Of a stretch of DNA of 64,000 nt, positions 7,409-15,411 are shown one piece after another. The notes below the pieces were generated by a model. The model did no database searches and was not told the DNA's origin. It worked only from the letters and a program-made list of their open reading frames with translations. The DNA is from Fimousia sp036311565 (lineage in GTDB: Bacteria > Bacillota > Clostridia > Lachnospirales > Lachnospiraceae), in contig JAXJPR010000017.1 of NCBI GenBank assembly GCA_036311565.1, positions 1-64,000 of the forward strand. Reading direction: 5' to 3'. The position numbers and the translations under genes were made by a program. Within the stretch, counting starts at the first letter, position 1. Each line of letters begins with the position of its first letter.

Positions 7409-8169
7409 TATGAACGAAATCCTTTCAATATCAATCTATGTGGTACGACCTTTGATGCAGCCCTCATTGCCTTTATCGCTGATCCATATACGGAAACCTC
7501 TTTTCTTTTCCATCCATCTCGCAGTGCTTTTGCGACTACCTTTTCTTTCGATGTGCGGAATATTTGCTTGTATGCCGGAGTCTTCTTTTGTTCTTCTGCC
7601 CGAAGGAAAAATTCTGTTTCTACTGGCCCTGGACAGACCGCTGTAACAGAGATTTCCTGCTTTTTTAATTCTCGATTTAAGGCTCTCGAATAACTAAGTA
7701 CATAGGCTTTTGAAGCGGCATAAACATTAAAGCCTGGCTGCGGCAAAAATGCCGATGCTGACGCAAGCTGCAAAATTCTTCCTCCTTGTTGCATATAAGG
7801 GATGGTAAGCTGAGTCATTGCTGTCAATGCTTCACAATTTAGCCGCACCATTCCCGTCTGTTCTGACCATGGAATCTCTGATGCCTGTCCAATCTTTCCA
7901 TAACCAGCTGCATTAATCAACAATGCAATCTGCGGTTTTTTCCCTTTTAACAAAGATTCATATTCCTTCCAGGAAGAAGGTTTTTCCAAATCCATAGAAA
8001 AAACATTAATCGTTTTTCCAGAATATTCGTTTTTGATTTCTTCCAGTACTTCTTTCCTGCGTGCAATGATCCAAATTTCATCAATGGATGGAACTTTCTC
8101 TATCACTTGTCTGACAAATTCTTTTCCCATACCAGAGGATGCTCCGGTAATTACAGCTGTCTTTTTCAT
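7408..8169 (-). CDS. Short-chain dehydrogenase/reductase (SDR)
   Basis: A classical SDR of 253 residues: cofactor motif TGASSGMGKEF near the N-terminus, NAAGYG (about residue 85), and the catalytic Ser/Tyr/Lys with YAASKAYVLSY (about 151-161). The substrate is unknown; family members act on carbonyls and alcohols of lipids, sugars and small metabolites. The ATG at 8167-8169 has AAGGAG 7 bases upstream, so the earlier in-frame ATG at 8173-8175 is disfavoured. It overlaps the ygiQ stop by one base, so coexpression with the rRNA-modification genes is likely even though the functional link is unclear. Confidence 0.88.
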   Translation of the reverse strand: MKKTAVITGASSGMGKEFVRQVIEKVPSIDEIWIIARRKEVLEEIKNEYSGKTINVFSMDLEKPSSWKEYESLLKGKKPQIALLINAAGYGKIGQASEIPWSEQTGMVRLNCEALTAMTQLTIPYMQQGGRILQLASASAFLPQPGFNVYAASKAYVLSYSRALNRELKKQEISVTAVCPGPVETEFFLRAEEQKKTPAYKQIFRTSKEKVVAKALRDGWKRKEVSVYGSAIKAMRAASKVVPHRLILKGFRS

Positions 8170-10052
8170 CAACATCTCCTTTTTCCTGATTTCTTTTGAT
8201 GAGTATTTCGTATCGTTTTCTTTTTTCCTTTTGCTTTTTTTTCATTTTCTCCAATTATTTTCTTTGGTCTTATCAGACACTCTGATCCATATCCGATCAA
8301 ATCGGACCTTCCTGCTTTTTTCAAAGCTTCTATGACAATTTCATAATTGGCCGGATTCTTATATTGCATCAATGCTCGCTGCATTTGTTTTTCTTTTGGA
8401 GACTTTGGCACATATACAGGTTCCATTGTGCGCGGATCCAGACCAGTATAATACATACAGGTCGACAACGTGGAAGGCGTCGGATAAAAATCCTGCACCT
8501 GCTGTGGCATGTGGCCAATCTTTTTCAAATATAATGCCAGTTCAATGGCATCTGATAGCGTGGAACCTGGATGCGAAGACATCAGATATGGCACCAAAAA
8601 TTGTTTCATACCCAGTCTTTCGTTCATCTTTTCATATTTCCTTGTAAACTGTTCATAAACTTCATGTCCCGGTTTTCCCATCTTTAACAATACCCGGTCT
8701 GATACATGCTCCGGTGCTACCTTTAACTGTCCACTCACATGATATTGACACAATTCTTTAAGAAAAGTATCACTTTTATCATATACCAGATAATCAAACC
8801 GAATGCCTGACCGAATAAAAACTTTCTTCACTTTTGGAATTTTACGAAGTTTACGAAGAAGGGCAATATAGTCGCCATGATCCACTTTCAAATTCTGACA
8901 GGCCATTGGGAACAGGCACTGTTTGTTTTTACACACTCCGTGTTTCAGCTGTTTTTCACAGGACGGCATACGGAAATTAGCAGTTGGTCCACCAACATCA
9001 TGAATATATCCTTTGAAATCAGGATCTTTTGTCATTTCTTCTGCCTCATTCATAATTGATTCATGACTTCGTGTCTGAATAATTCTTCCCTGATGAAAGG
9101 TCAATGCGCAAAAATTACATCCGCCAAAACATCCACGGTTACTGACCAGACTAAATTTCACTTCCGATATGGCCGGCACACCTCCTAAGGCTTTATAAGA
9201 AGGATGATAATTTTTCATATATGGAAGCGCATATACATCATCCATTTCCATCTGGGATAATGGCTGTGCTGGTGGATTCTGCACCACATATTGCGTCTCT
9301 TTATATGGCTCTACCAGACGTTTTCCATGAAAAGGATCCGTATTTGTATACTGGATATAAAAGCTTTTAGCATATGTCTTTTTATCTTTGCAGATCTCAT
9401 CGTAAGAAGGAAGCAATTCATAATCATATACATTTTCTAATGAACAGGTCTTATAAACCGTTCCCGGAATATAAGTAATATCTTTAATATTCAGTCCTGC
9501 ATCCAAAGCTTCTGCAATTTCGACAATAGAATGTTCTCCCATACCATACATTAAAAGATCTGCTTGAGAATCCAGCAAAACAGATCGTTTTACTTTGTTA
9601 CTCCAATAATCATAATGAGCCAATCGTCTTAAACTGGCTTCAATTCCTCCAATCAAAATCGGTACATCTTTATACGTCTGGCGTATGAGATTACAATAAA
9701 CTGTCACTGCATAATCTGGCCGTTTTCCCATAATGCCTCCAGGTGTATATGCATCCTTTTTTCTTCGTTTTTTTGAAACAGCATAATGATTGACCATGGA
9801 ATCCATATTCCCAGCTGTTACTAAAAATCCCAGACGCGGTTTCCCAAATACCTGGATGCTTTCTTTCTTCTTCCAGTCCGGTTGTGAAAGGATTGCCACT
9901 TTATATCCCCGCGATTCCAGAATTCGACTAATAATTGCCACTCCAAAAGAGGGATGGTCCACATATGCATCCCCAGTAATATATACAAAATCCGGTTGTG
10001 TCCATCCACGTTCTATCATATCCTGTTTTGTAATTGGTAAAAAGGTATTCAT
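8169..10052 (-). CDS. YgiQ family (UPF0313) radical SAM protein
   Basis: A 627-residue radical SAM protein of the YgiQ family. The FeS-cluster motif CFGGCNFC lies in VSNRGCFGGCNFCAL at about residue 310; the N-terminal domain has DAYVDHPSFG and IGGIEASLRRLAHYDYW, both diagnostic. The C-terminal KAGRSDLIGYG segment is followed by a lysine-rich tail. The reaction is unknown. It starts just after the RsuA-family gene (4 bases) and its stop overlaps the SDR start. Confidence 0.92.
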   Translation of the reverse strand: MNTFLPITKQDMIERGWTQPDFVYITGDAYVDHPSFGVAIISRILESRGYKVAILSQPDWKKKESIQVFGKPRLGFLVTAGNMDSMVNHYAVSKKRRKKDAYTPGGIMGKRPDYAVTVYCNLIRQTYKDVPILIGGIEASLRRLAHYDYWSNKVKRSVLLDSQADLLMYGMGEHSIVEIAEALDAGLNIKDITYIPGTVYKTCSLENVYDYELLPSYDEICKDKKTYAKSFYIQYTNTDPFHGKRLVEPYKETQYVVQNPPAQPLSQMEMDDVYALPYMKNYHPSYKALGGVPAISEVKFSLVSNRGCFGGCNFCALTFHQGRIIQTRSHESIMNEAEEMTKDPDFKGYIHDVGGPTANFRMPSCEKQLKHGVCKNKQCLFPMACQNLKVDHGDYIALLRKLRKIPKVKKVFIRSGIRFDYLVYDKSDTFLKELCQYHVSGQLKVAPEHVSDRVLLKMGKPGHEVYEQFTRKYEKMNERLGMKQFLVPYLMSSHPGSTLSDAIELALYLKKIGHMPQQVQDFYPTPSTLSTCMYYTGLDPRTMEPVYVPKSPKEKQMQRALMQYKNPANYEIVIEALKKAGRSDLIGYGSECLIRPKKIIGENEKKAKGKKKTIRNTHQKKSGKRRC

Positions 10053-10056
10053 CTTA

Positions 10057-10776
10057 TCATTCCCCTTTTAATGTTCGTATTTCTTCTTCTGTCAGATGCC
10101 GGTATTGACCAGGATCCAACTGTTCATCTAATAAAAGTGTTCCCATGGAAAGACGTTTTAAATATATGACTTTTTTCTCTCTGGCTTCAAACATTCTTTT
10201 CACCTGATGAAATCGTCCCTCCTGAATCGTGATTCTAATCTCCGAAATATCATCTTCCACTAAAATCTCCAATTTTGCTGGAAAGGTCTTCTTTTCATCT
10301 CCAATATCCAGACCTTGAAGAAATGCTTTCTGATCTTCTTTTGTCACCCTTCCCTGTATTCTCGCATAATAAGTCTTATCCACATGTTTTTTAGGAGAAA
10401 GAAGCTGGTGTGCAAGTTCTCCATCACTGGTCAATAATAAAAGTCCTTCCGTATCTTTATCCAGTCTCCCTGCTGGAAATAAATCTTTTCTTTTTTGCCC
10501 TTTGATTAAATCTAATACTGTTTTTTCATTTTTATCTTTCGTGGCAGAGACCACACCTGCTGGTTTGTGAAGCATGATATACTCTTCCTGTACAAAACAA
10601 AGCATTTTTCCCTGGGCCATTACCTGGTCATGTTCTACGTCCACTTTATGCTCAGGTGCTTTTATGGTAATGCCATTCACTTGAACAAGACCCTTTCGAA
10701 TCAGCTGTTTTACCTGGCTTCTTGTTCCTACCGATAGTTCTGCCAAATATTTATCTAATCGTATTTGCTTTTTCAT
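10057..10776 (-). CDS. RsuA-family 16S rRNA pseudouridine synthase
   Basis: The N-terminal S4 domain (IRLDKYLAELSVGTRSQVKQ) is followed by the RsuA/RluB/E/F catalytic motif PAGRLDKDTEGLLLLTSDGE (about residues 99-118) and GRFHQVKRMFEA. RsuA modifies U516 of 16S rRNA; this paralogue could serve that or a 23S site. The length of 239 residues suits RsuA. It overlaps the stop codon of the upstream m5C methyltransferase gene by one base. Confidence 0.88.
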   Translation of the reverse strand: MKKQIRLDKYLAELSVGTRSQVKQLIRKGLVQVNGITIKAPEHKVDVEHDQVMAQGKMLCFVQEEYIMLHKPAGVVSATKDKNEKTVLDLIKGQKRKDLFPAGRLDKDTEGLLLLTSDGELAHQLLSPKKHVDKTYYARIQGRVTKEDQKAFLQGLDIGDEKKTFPAKLEILVEDDISEIRITIQEGRFHQVKRMFEAREKKVIYLKRLSMGTLLLDEQLDPGQYRHLTEEEIRTLKGE

Positions 10777-12131
10777 TACATCATTCTCCAGGCTGGTGCA
10801 TATTTATTCTTAAGCATTCCATTTTTTAATTTTCCCCATCCAAGAGGATATCCATCTACACCGATTAAAACAAATCCTTCCGGACCATCCAATAAAATTG
10901 TCTCACATTTTAAATATTTGACAACTCGCTCATCAGCAATGGATAAATCGATACATGGCCCCTTTTCCATTGTCAATGCCATAGCCAGTGCCTGACTCGG
11001 CTCAAAGCGATTTTTTTTCATCAAGCCTAAATACAATCCAGAACGTACGATTCGAATTCCTTTTATCTCTGGCATTTCTTTTGGAACCAAATATAGTTTA
11101 TGATCCAATTCCAGATAGTAACCTCTGCTGTCATCAAAATCAAACAAATCTAAAAATTTTCTGGCTTCTTTGGTAAGCTTTGCGTTTCCTTTTCCTTCTA
11201 TATTCTTTTTCCTGCTTTTCCCTGATTTTTTCATGATTACCGCAAAATGTCCTTCTCCCTGTATTTTATGAGGCCACATGCGATAAGCTTTAGAAATTTC
11301 CTCGTTTTTCAAGCCCAACCAATCTGGATGTCCAAAATCTCTTCCGGTAAAAGAAATCCCCTCTTCAACGGAGATATCTTCAAAATTTTCTAGCACCCAG
11401 TTAACCAGACCTTCATTTTCTTCTGGAGAAAAAGTACAAGTAGAATAGACCAGCACTCCTCCCGGCTTTAACATAGTAATTGCCTGTCTTACAATTTCTT
11501 TTTGCAAAGGTGCATAATATTCCACGCCTCTTTCTTCATAGTCTTTTACCATCAATGGATTTTTGCGAAACATTCCTTCTCCGGAACAAGGCGCATCCAC
11601 CAATACTTTATCAAAAAATTCTGGAAATACGGATGCCAATTTTTCAGGTTTTTCACTGGTTACAACTGCATTGCTGACACCTGCCATTTCCAGATTTTTC
11701 ACCAATGCTTTTGCTCTGGAAATACTAATATCATTCGAAACTAAAAGACCTTTTCCTTGAAGTTTTCCAGAAATCTGCGTTGATTTTCCTCCTGGTGCTG
11801 CACATAAATCTAACACCTTGTCTCCTGGTTCTACTGGAAGCAAACTTGCTGGCAGCATGGCACTTGGTTCCTGGATATAATATAAGCCGGCATGATAAAA
11901 TGGATGTTTAGCCGGCTGTTCTTTTCTTCCATCATAATAAAAGCCTTGTCCACACCAAGGCACTTCTTTTAATTCAAATGGAATTCTTCTCAAAAACTCT
12001 TCTTTTTCTATCTTTAATGGATTATACCGCACTCCATAATAACTTGGTTTTTGATAACTGTCCACATATTCTTCCCACTGGTTTCCTAAATATTGTTTCA
12101 TATTTGTTTCAAATGATTCTGGTAATTTCAT
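10776..12131 (-). CDS. RsmB/NOP-family 16S rRNA m5C methyltransferase (RsmF-like)
   Basis: The protein methylates a cytosine in 16S rRNA using SAM. Visible motifs: SAM-binding DLCAAPGGKSTQI (about residues 108-120), DAPCSGEGMFRKNP (about 178-191) and the catalytic cysteine loop VYSTCTFSPEENEG (about 229-242). The C-terminal extension with a PUA-like domain, ending in DGPEGFVLIGVDGYPLGWGK, is typical of the RsmF/YebU branch. AGGAGAAATAT precedes the ATG. It heads the run of touching genes down to rpoZ. Confidence 0.92.
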   Translation of the reverse strand: MKLPESFETNMKQYLGNQWEEYVDSYQKPSYYGVRYNPLKIEKEEFLRRIPFELKEVPWCGQGFYYDGRKEQPAKHPFYHAGLYYIQEPSAMLPASLLPVEPGDKVLDLCAAPGGKSTQISGKLQGKGLLVSNDISISRAKALVKNLEMAGVSNAVVTSEKPEKLASVFPEFFDKVLVDAPCSGEGMFRKNPLMVKDYEERGVEYYAPLQKEIVRQAITMLKPGGVLVYSTCTFSPEENEGLVNWVLENFEDISVEEGISFTGRDFGHPDWLGLKNEEISKAYRMWPHKIQGEGHFAVIMKKSGKSRKKNIEGKGNAKLTKEARKFLDLFDFDDSRGYYLELDHKLYLVPKEMPEIKGIRIVRSGLYLGLMKKNRFEPSQALAMALTMEKGPCIDLSIADERVVKYLKCETILLDGPEGFVLIGVDGYPLGWGKLKNGMLKNKYAPAWRMM

Positions 12132-12145
12132 ATATTTCTCCTAGT

Positions 12146-12173
12146 AAGGCGGCGTTTGTAAAAACGCCGCCTT
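12146..12173 (+). terminator. Perfect 12-bp GC-rich hairpin, T-run on the plus strand only
   Basis: AAGGCGGCGTTT-GTAA-AAACGCCGCCTT is followed by TTTCTTC on the plus strand, the ideal form of a terminator, but no plus-strand gene lies upstream. On the minus strand, where relQ would need a terminator, the sequence after the stem is ACTAGGAG, which includes the ribosome-binding site of the next gene. It may still attenuate or process the relQ to RsmF transcript. Confidence 0.6.
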
Positions 12174-12204
12174 TTTCTTCATCAAATTTACAAATCTAGG
12201 CATA

Positions 12205-13008
12205 TCAACTCAAACTTTGTGCACCATGCCCTTCTGCAATCATATCCAACTGGCGTCCAAAATGCATGAGCTGTTCAATATCATCCTGCTCATATACTTT
12301 ATAGAATTCTTCCTGGATTTTTTGTACTTCTCTTCGGTTCCCAACCCGATACAAATTCTGCAGATTATGTAGAATATCAGATACCAGATTTGCCTTAATT
12401 CGAAAAGAATTTTGTGCATCCATAATCTCATCTCTTACTGCAGACATCTCCTGATCCAATACAACAATTGCATTAGACGCATTAATTAATTTATCCTGAA
12501 TATGTTCTGGAATATGATGTCGGTATTTATAGTGCAGAGAATGTTCCACTGTTGCCCAAAAATTCATGGCAAGCGTTCGAATTTGTATCTCCACTGGCAA
12601 TTTCTTAATACCATTTAATGTATTCACCTCATATTCAACAATCAGATGATAGCTTCGATATCCAGTATTTTTAGGAATCTCTATATAATCCTTTTTCTTA
12701 AGGATTTTCATATCGTTACGACCTTCAATAATTTCAACAATGCGATAAATATCTTCCACAAATTGGCAGATAATACGGACTCCAGCAATATCTTCGATTT
12801 TCTTTTCCAGGTCATTGATATTAATATCTTTTTTCTGCATTTTATCCAAAATACTCGATATTGTCTTTACTCGTCCCTCTACTCGCTCTATCGGTGAATA
12901 GGATCCTTTTAAACGATTTTCATAAATAATATGTTTAAATTTTACCTCCAGCTCTTCTACAGCCAGCTGGTATGGAGCCAGAAGTTCTCTCCACAGCTGA
13001 ATTTCCAT
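12205..13008 (-). CDS. relQ: Small alarmone synthetase, RelQ/YjbM type
   Basis: RelQ makes (p)ppGpp from GTP/GDP and ATP and lacks the hydrolase domain of Rel. The synthetase core is present: LKGSYSPIERVEGRVKTIS, then EDIAGVRIICQF, NTGYRSYHLIVEY and PVEIQIRTLAMNFWATVEHS, followed by the short C-terminal helices used for tetramer assembly. The ATG at 13006-13008 is chosen because GGTGAT lies just before it; an in-frame GTG four codons earlier is the alternative. It is about 55 residues longer than Bacillus RelQ at the C-terminus. Confidence 0.93.
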   Translation of the reverse strand: MEIQLWRELLAPYQLAVEELEVKFKHIIYENRLKGSYSPIERVEGRVKTISSILDKMQKKDININDLEKKIEDIAGVRIICQFVEDIYRIVEIIEGRNDMKILKKKDYIEIPKNTGYRSYHLIVEYEVNTLNGIKKLPVEIQIRTLAMNFWATVEHSLHYKYRHHIPEHIQDKLINASNAIVVLDQEMSAVRDEIMDAQNSFRIKANLVSDILHNLQNLYRVGNRREVQKIQEEFYKVYEQDDIEQLMHFGRQLDMIAEGHGAQSLS

Positions 13009-13066
13009 ATAATCACCCACTTTCTACTATAAGTATAAATTATATCATAAATATATAAAAAAATCT

Positions 13067-13738
13067 TTAGTTTTCATATATTTTCTCTATTAAATAATAT
13101 GGATTGATACTCATATCATTTCCATTCTCATCCGGGATATAAATTCCCAGATGAAGATGTACTGGAAATTGTCCAATCGTTCCTTCTTCCCCATATCCGC
13201 TATCCCCCATATACCCTAGCAACTGTCCTGCCTTTATGTGTTTTTTTTCTTTTATTCCATTGCCATAACGATATAAATGTGCGTAATAAAAATACACACC
13301 TTCCGGACTCCTGATTCCAATCCGATATCCTCCCAGAGGAAGCCATCCAATATTTTCCACTACACCATCACTAATGCTGAAAATAGGGATTTCTCCTCTC
13401 CTATTCTCTGTATCTACAAAATCTGTTCCTTCGTGTTTTCTTTCCCCTCCGTATGTCCTGGCTTCTCCCCAGGAATTCTCATAACGAATTCTTTTTTTAT
13501 CCGATGTTCGTATCGGCGACTTTTTCATTGCCCGAAAGATTTTTTCATATTGTTCCTTAAATAGTTGTGACAACCCCTGCTTTTCATATGTCATAAGATT
13601 CATACAACGAAATTCTTCCAACCTTCGATCCTGTTCAAACTGCTTTTCATATTCATGAATCTCCTGATGCTTCGATATAATCAGACAGCTAAGAAAAAAT
13701 ATCCAGATAATCAGACGATATGACCGAAATATTACCAT
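13067..13738 (-). CDS. M23-family (LytM) peptidase with N-terminal membrane anchor
   Basis: A zinc metallopeptidase domain expected to cut peptidoglycan cross-bridges. Zinc ligands of LytM are seen as RKHEGTDF (H and D) and FPVHLHLGIY (the HxH motif), so the site is intact. One transmembrane helix lies at residues 8-22 (RLIIWIFFLSCLIIS), followed by a charged coiled region, placing the enzyme outside the membrane. In spore formers such proteins often act in engulfment (SpoIIQ-like), but no specific match is claimed. It follows rnhA after a terminator. Confidence 0.85.
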   Translation of the reverse strand: MVIFRSYRLIIWIFFLSCLIISKHQEIHEYEKQFEQDRRLEEFRCMNLMTYEKQGLSQLFKEQYEKIFRAMKKSPIRTSDKKRIRYENSWGEARTYGGERKHEGTDFVDTENRRGEIPIFSISDGVVENIGWLPLGGYRIGIRSPEGVYFYYAHLYRYGNGIKEKKHIKAGQLLGYMGDSGYGEEGTIGQFPVHLHLGIYIPDENGNDMSINPYYLIEKIYEN

Positions 13739-13798
13739 CTCCTATCACTTTTCAGTAATTACCACAAGAAAAGATTGCAAAAACATCTTTTCTTTCAT

Positions 13799-13827
13799 AA
13801 AAAGAAGCAGGCAAAAAAGCCTACTTC
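13799..13827 (-). terminator. Rho-independent terminator after rnhA
   Basis: On the minus strand GAAGTAGGC-TTTTTT-GCCTGCTTC is followed by TTTTT, about 20 bases after the rnhA stop codon. Confidence 0.85.
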
Positions 13828-13847
13828 TCATTCTATTCCTGTATTTT

Positions 13848-14324
13848 CTATTTTATTCCTTCATCAATTAACAAATTTTCTCCATCTGCTGCAGATGTTG
13901 CCAGTTCATCACATCGTTCATTTTCCGGATGCCCTGCATGCCCTTTTACCCAGCAAAAAGTGATACTATGAGGTTCCATAGCCACAAGCATCCTCTTCCA
14001 TAAATCCACATTAAGAACCGGTTTATTACCAGCTCTTTTCCATCCTCTTTTTTTCCATCCGTCAATCCAATGATCATTAAATGCTTTTACCACATATTGA
14101 GAATCTGAATAGACCGTTACCTGACATGGCCGATTTAACGCCTCTAATCCAACAATGACAGCCATCATTTCCATACGGTTATTGGTAGTTTTCGTATAAC
14201 CAGCAGAGTACTCCCTTCTATGCACATTTCCCTTTTGATCAATATATTCTAAAATGGTTCCATATCCTCCTGGACCGTCTGGATTTCCCCGAGCAGCCCC
14301 ATCGGTAAACATCGTTACTTTCAT
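13848..14324 (-). CDS. rnhA: Ribonuclease HI
   Basis: RNase HI degrades RNA in RNA-DNA hybrids. The catalytic residues are visible: D in MFTDGAARGNP (residue 8), E in TNNRMEMMAV, D in VTVYSDSQYVV and the last Asp in NERCDELATSAA, plus WVKGHAGHPEN. Length of 158 residues matches Escherichia coli RNase HI. It begins 1 base after the fabH stop. A second RNase H gene, rnhB, lies at 23.9 kb. Confidence 0.95.
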   Translation of the reverse strand: MKVTMFTDGAARGNPDGPGGYGTILEYIDQKGNVHRREYSAGYTKTTNNRMEMMAVIVGLEALNRPCQVTVYSDSQYVVKAFNDHWIDGWKKRGWKRAGNKPVLNVDLWKRMLVAMEPHSITFCWVKGHAGHPENERCDELATSAADGENLLIDEGIK

Positions 14325-14325
14325 T

Positions 14326-15279
14326 TTACCACTCCAAGTAAATTGCTCCCCATGTCAGGCCTCCGCCAAATCCGCAAAGAACAATGCTGTCTCCACGTTT
14401 TAACAATCCCTGTTTGTTTACTTCATCCAGCAAAATTGGAATACTAGCAGAAGATGTATTTCCACAATGCATTAAGTTCATTGGAAATTTTTCCATTGGT
14501 ACTTTTAATCGTTTAGAAACCGATTCGATAATTCTCTTATTCGCCTGATGAAGCAGATAATGATCAATGTCATCTACTGTTTTTCCCGCCTGTGCAAGTA
14601 CTTCTTTTACACATTTTGGTACCGTTTTTACAGCAAACCGAAAAACTTCCTGTCCATTCATAGCAATTGGATCTAATGTTTTTTCTCCATCATAATAACA
14701 GTTGTTTAGTTTACGCTCTCCACATGTTAGTACCATTCCTTTTGATCCATCAGATCCCATTACCATCTTCATATCATGATCATCTTTTACCACAACTGCT
14801 GCACCAGCTCCATCTCCGAATAATACACAAGTAGAACGGTCATTCCAATCGATAAGTTTTGAAAGTGTTTCCACACCAATTACCAGCACATTTTCAGCCA
14901 TTCCAGATGCCATATATGCCTGGGCAGTTGCCATAGAATATAAAAATCCTGAACATGCTGCATTTAAATCAAAACATACAGCATTGATTGCTCCAATGGC
15001 ACCTTGCACCTGACATGCCGTACTTGGTGTTGCATGATCACCAGATAATGTGGCTGTAATGATCATATCCAGCTGTTCTGCTTTCATTCCTGCATCTTTT
15101 AATGCATTTTGTGCTGCTTTTACTGCCATATCTGCTGTTGAATCTCCAATGGAAATTCTTCTTTCTTTAATTCCTGTCCGGCTACGGATCCATTCATCAT
15201 TAGTATCAACAATTTTTTCCAGGTCATGGTTAGTTGCTATTCTATCTGGCAGAAAACTGCCGGTTCCTTTTATCTTCAT
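14326..15279 (-). CDS. fabH: 3-oxoacyl-ACP synthase III
   Basis: FabH condenses acetyl-CoA (or a branched acyl-CoA) with malonyl-ACP to start fatty acid elongation. The triad is present: Cys in NAACSGFLYSMA (about residue 112), His in LLHQANKRII and Asn in HCGNTSSASIP; TNDEWIRSRTGIKERR is the FabH N-terminal signature. Length 317 residues. It stands apart from any fab cluster, next to rnhA, but has its own consensus promoter overlapped by a FabT-like palindrome, so it is probably co-regulated with a fab operon elsewhere. Confidence 0.95.
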   Translation of the reverse strand: MKIKGTGSFLPDRIATNHDLEKIVDTNDEWIRSRTGIKERRISIGDSTADMAVKAAQNALKDAGMKAEQLDMIITATLSGDHATPSTACQVQGAIGAINAVCFDLNAACSGFLYSMATAQAYMASGMAENVLVIGVETLSKLIDWNDRSTCVLFGDGAGAAVVVKDDHDMKMVMGSDGSKGMVLTCGERKLNNCYYDGEKTLDPIAMNGQEVFRFAVKTVPKCVKEVLAQAGKTVDDIDHYLLHQANKRIIESVSKRLKVPMEKFPMNLMHCGNTSSASIPILLDEVNKQGLLKRGDSIVLCGFGGGLTWGAIYLEW

Positions 15280-15364
15280 TGAAAATCATTCTCCTTACGA
15301 ATCTTCTCCTGAACTGCTCACCTTGTCAATTTCATATCATCTCATTATCTTTTACTAAGTGATA

Positions 15365-15385
15365 ATACTTTGATATTCAAAGTAT
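15365..15385. promoter_or_regulatory. FabT-like operator overlapping the fabH -10
   Basis: ATACTTTGA-TAT-TCAAAGTAT is a perfect 9-3-9 palindrome. It matches the published FabT consensus ANTTTGATTATCAAANT except in the centre. It overlaps the fabH -10 and covers the likely start point, where a bound MarR-family repressor would block transcription. Confidence 0.7.
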
Positions 15386-15409
15386 ATTATCTTTTCAGAT
15401 ATTTGTCAA
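15381..15409 (-). promoter_or_regulatory. Consensus promoter of fabH
   Basis: On the minus strand TTGACA (15404-15409), 17 bases, TATACT (15381-15386). It is a near-perfect vegetative promoter directly after spoIVA. Confidence 0.85.
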
Positions 15410-15411
15410 TG

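Noticed and set aside
7203..7646. 147-codon plus-strand frame across the RluA/SDR junction
   Set aside because: Spans the boundary of two certain genes on the other strand and has no start signal.
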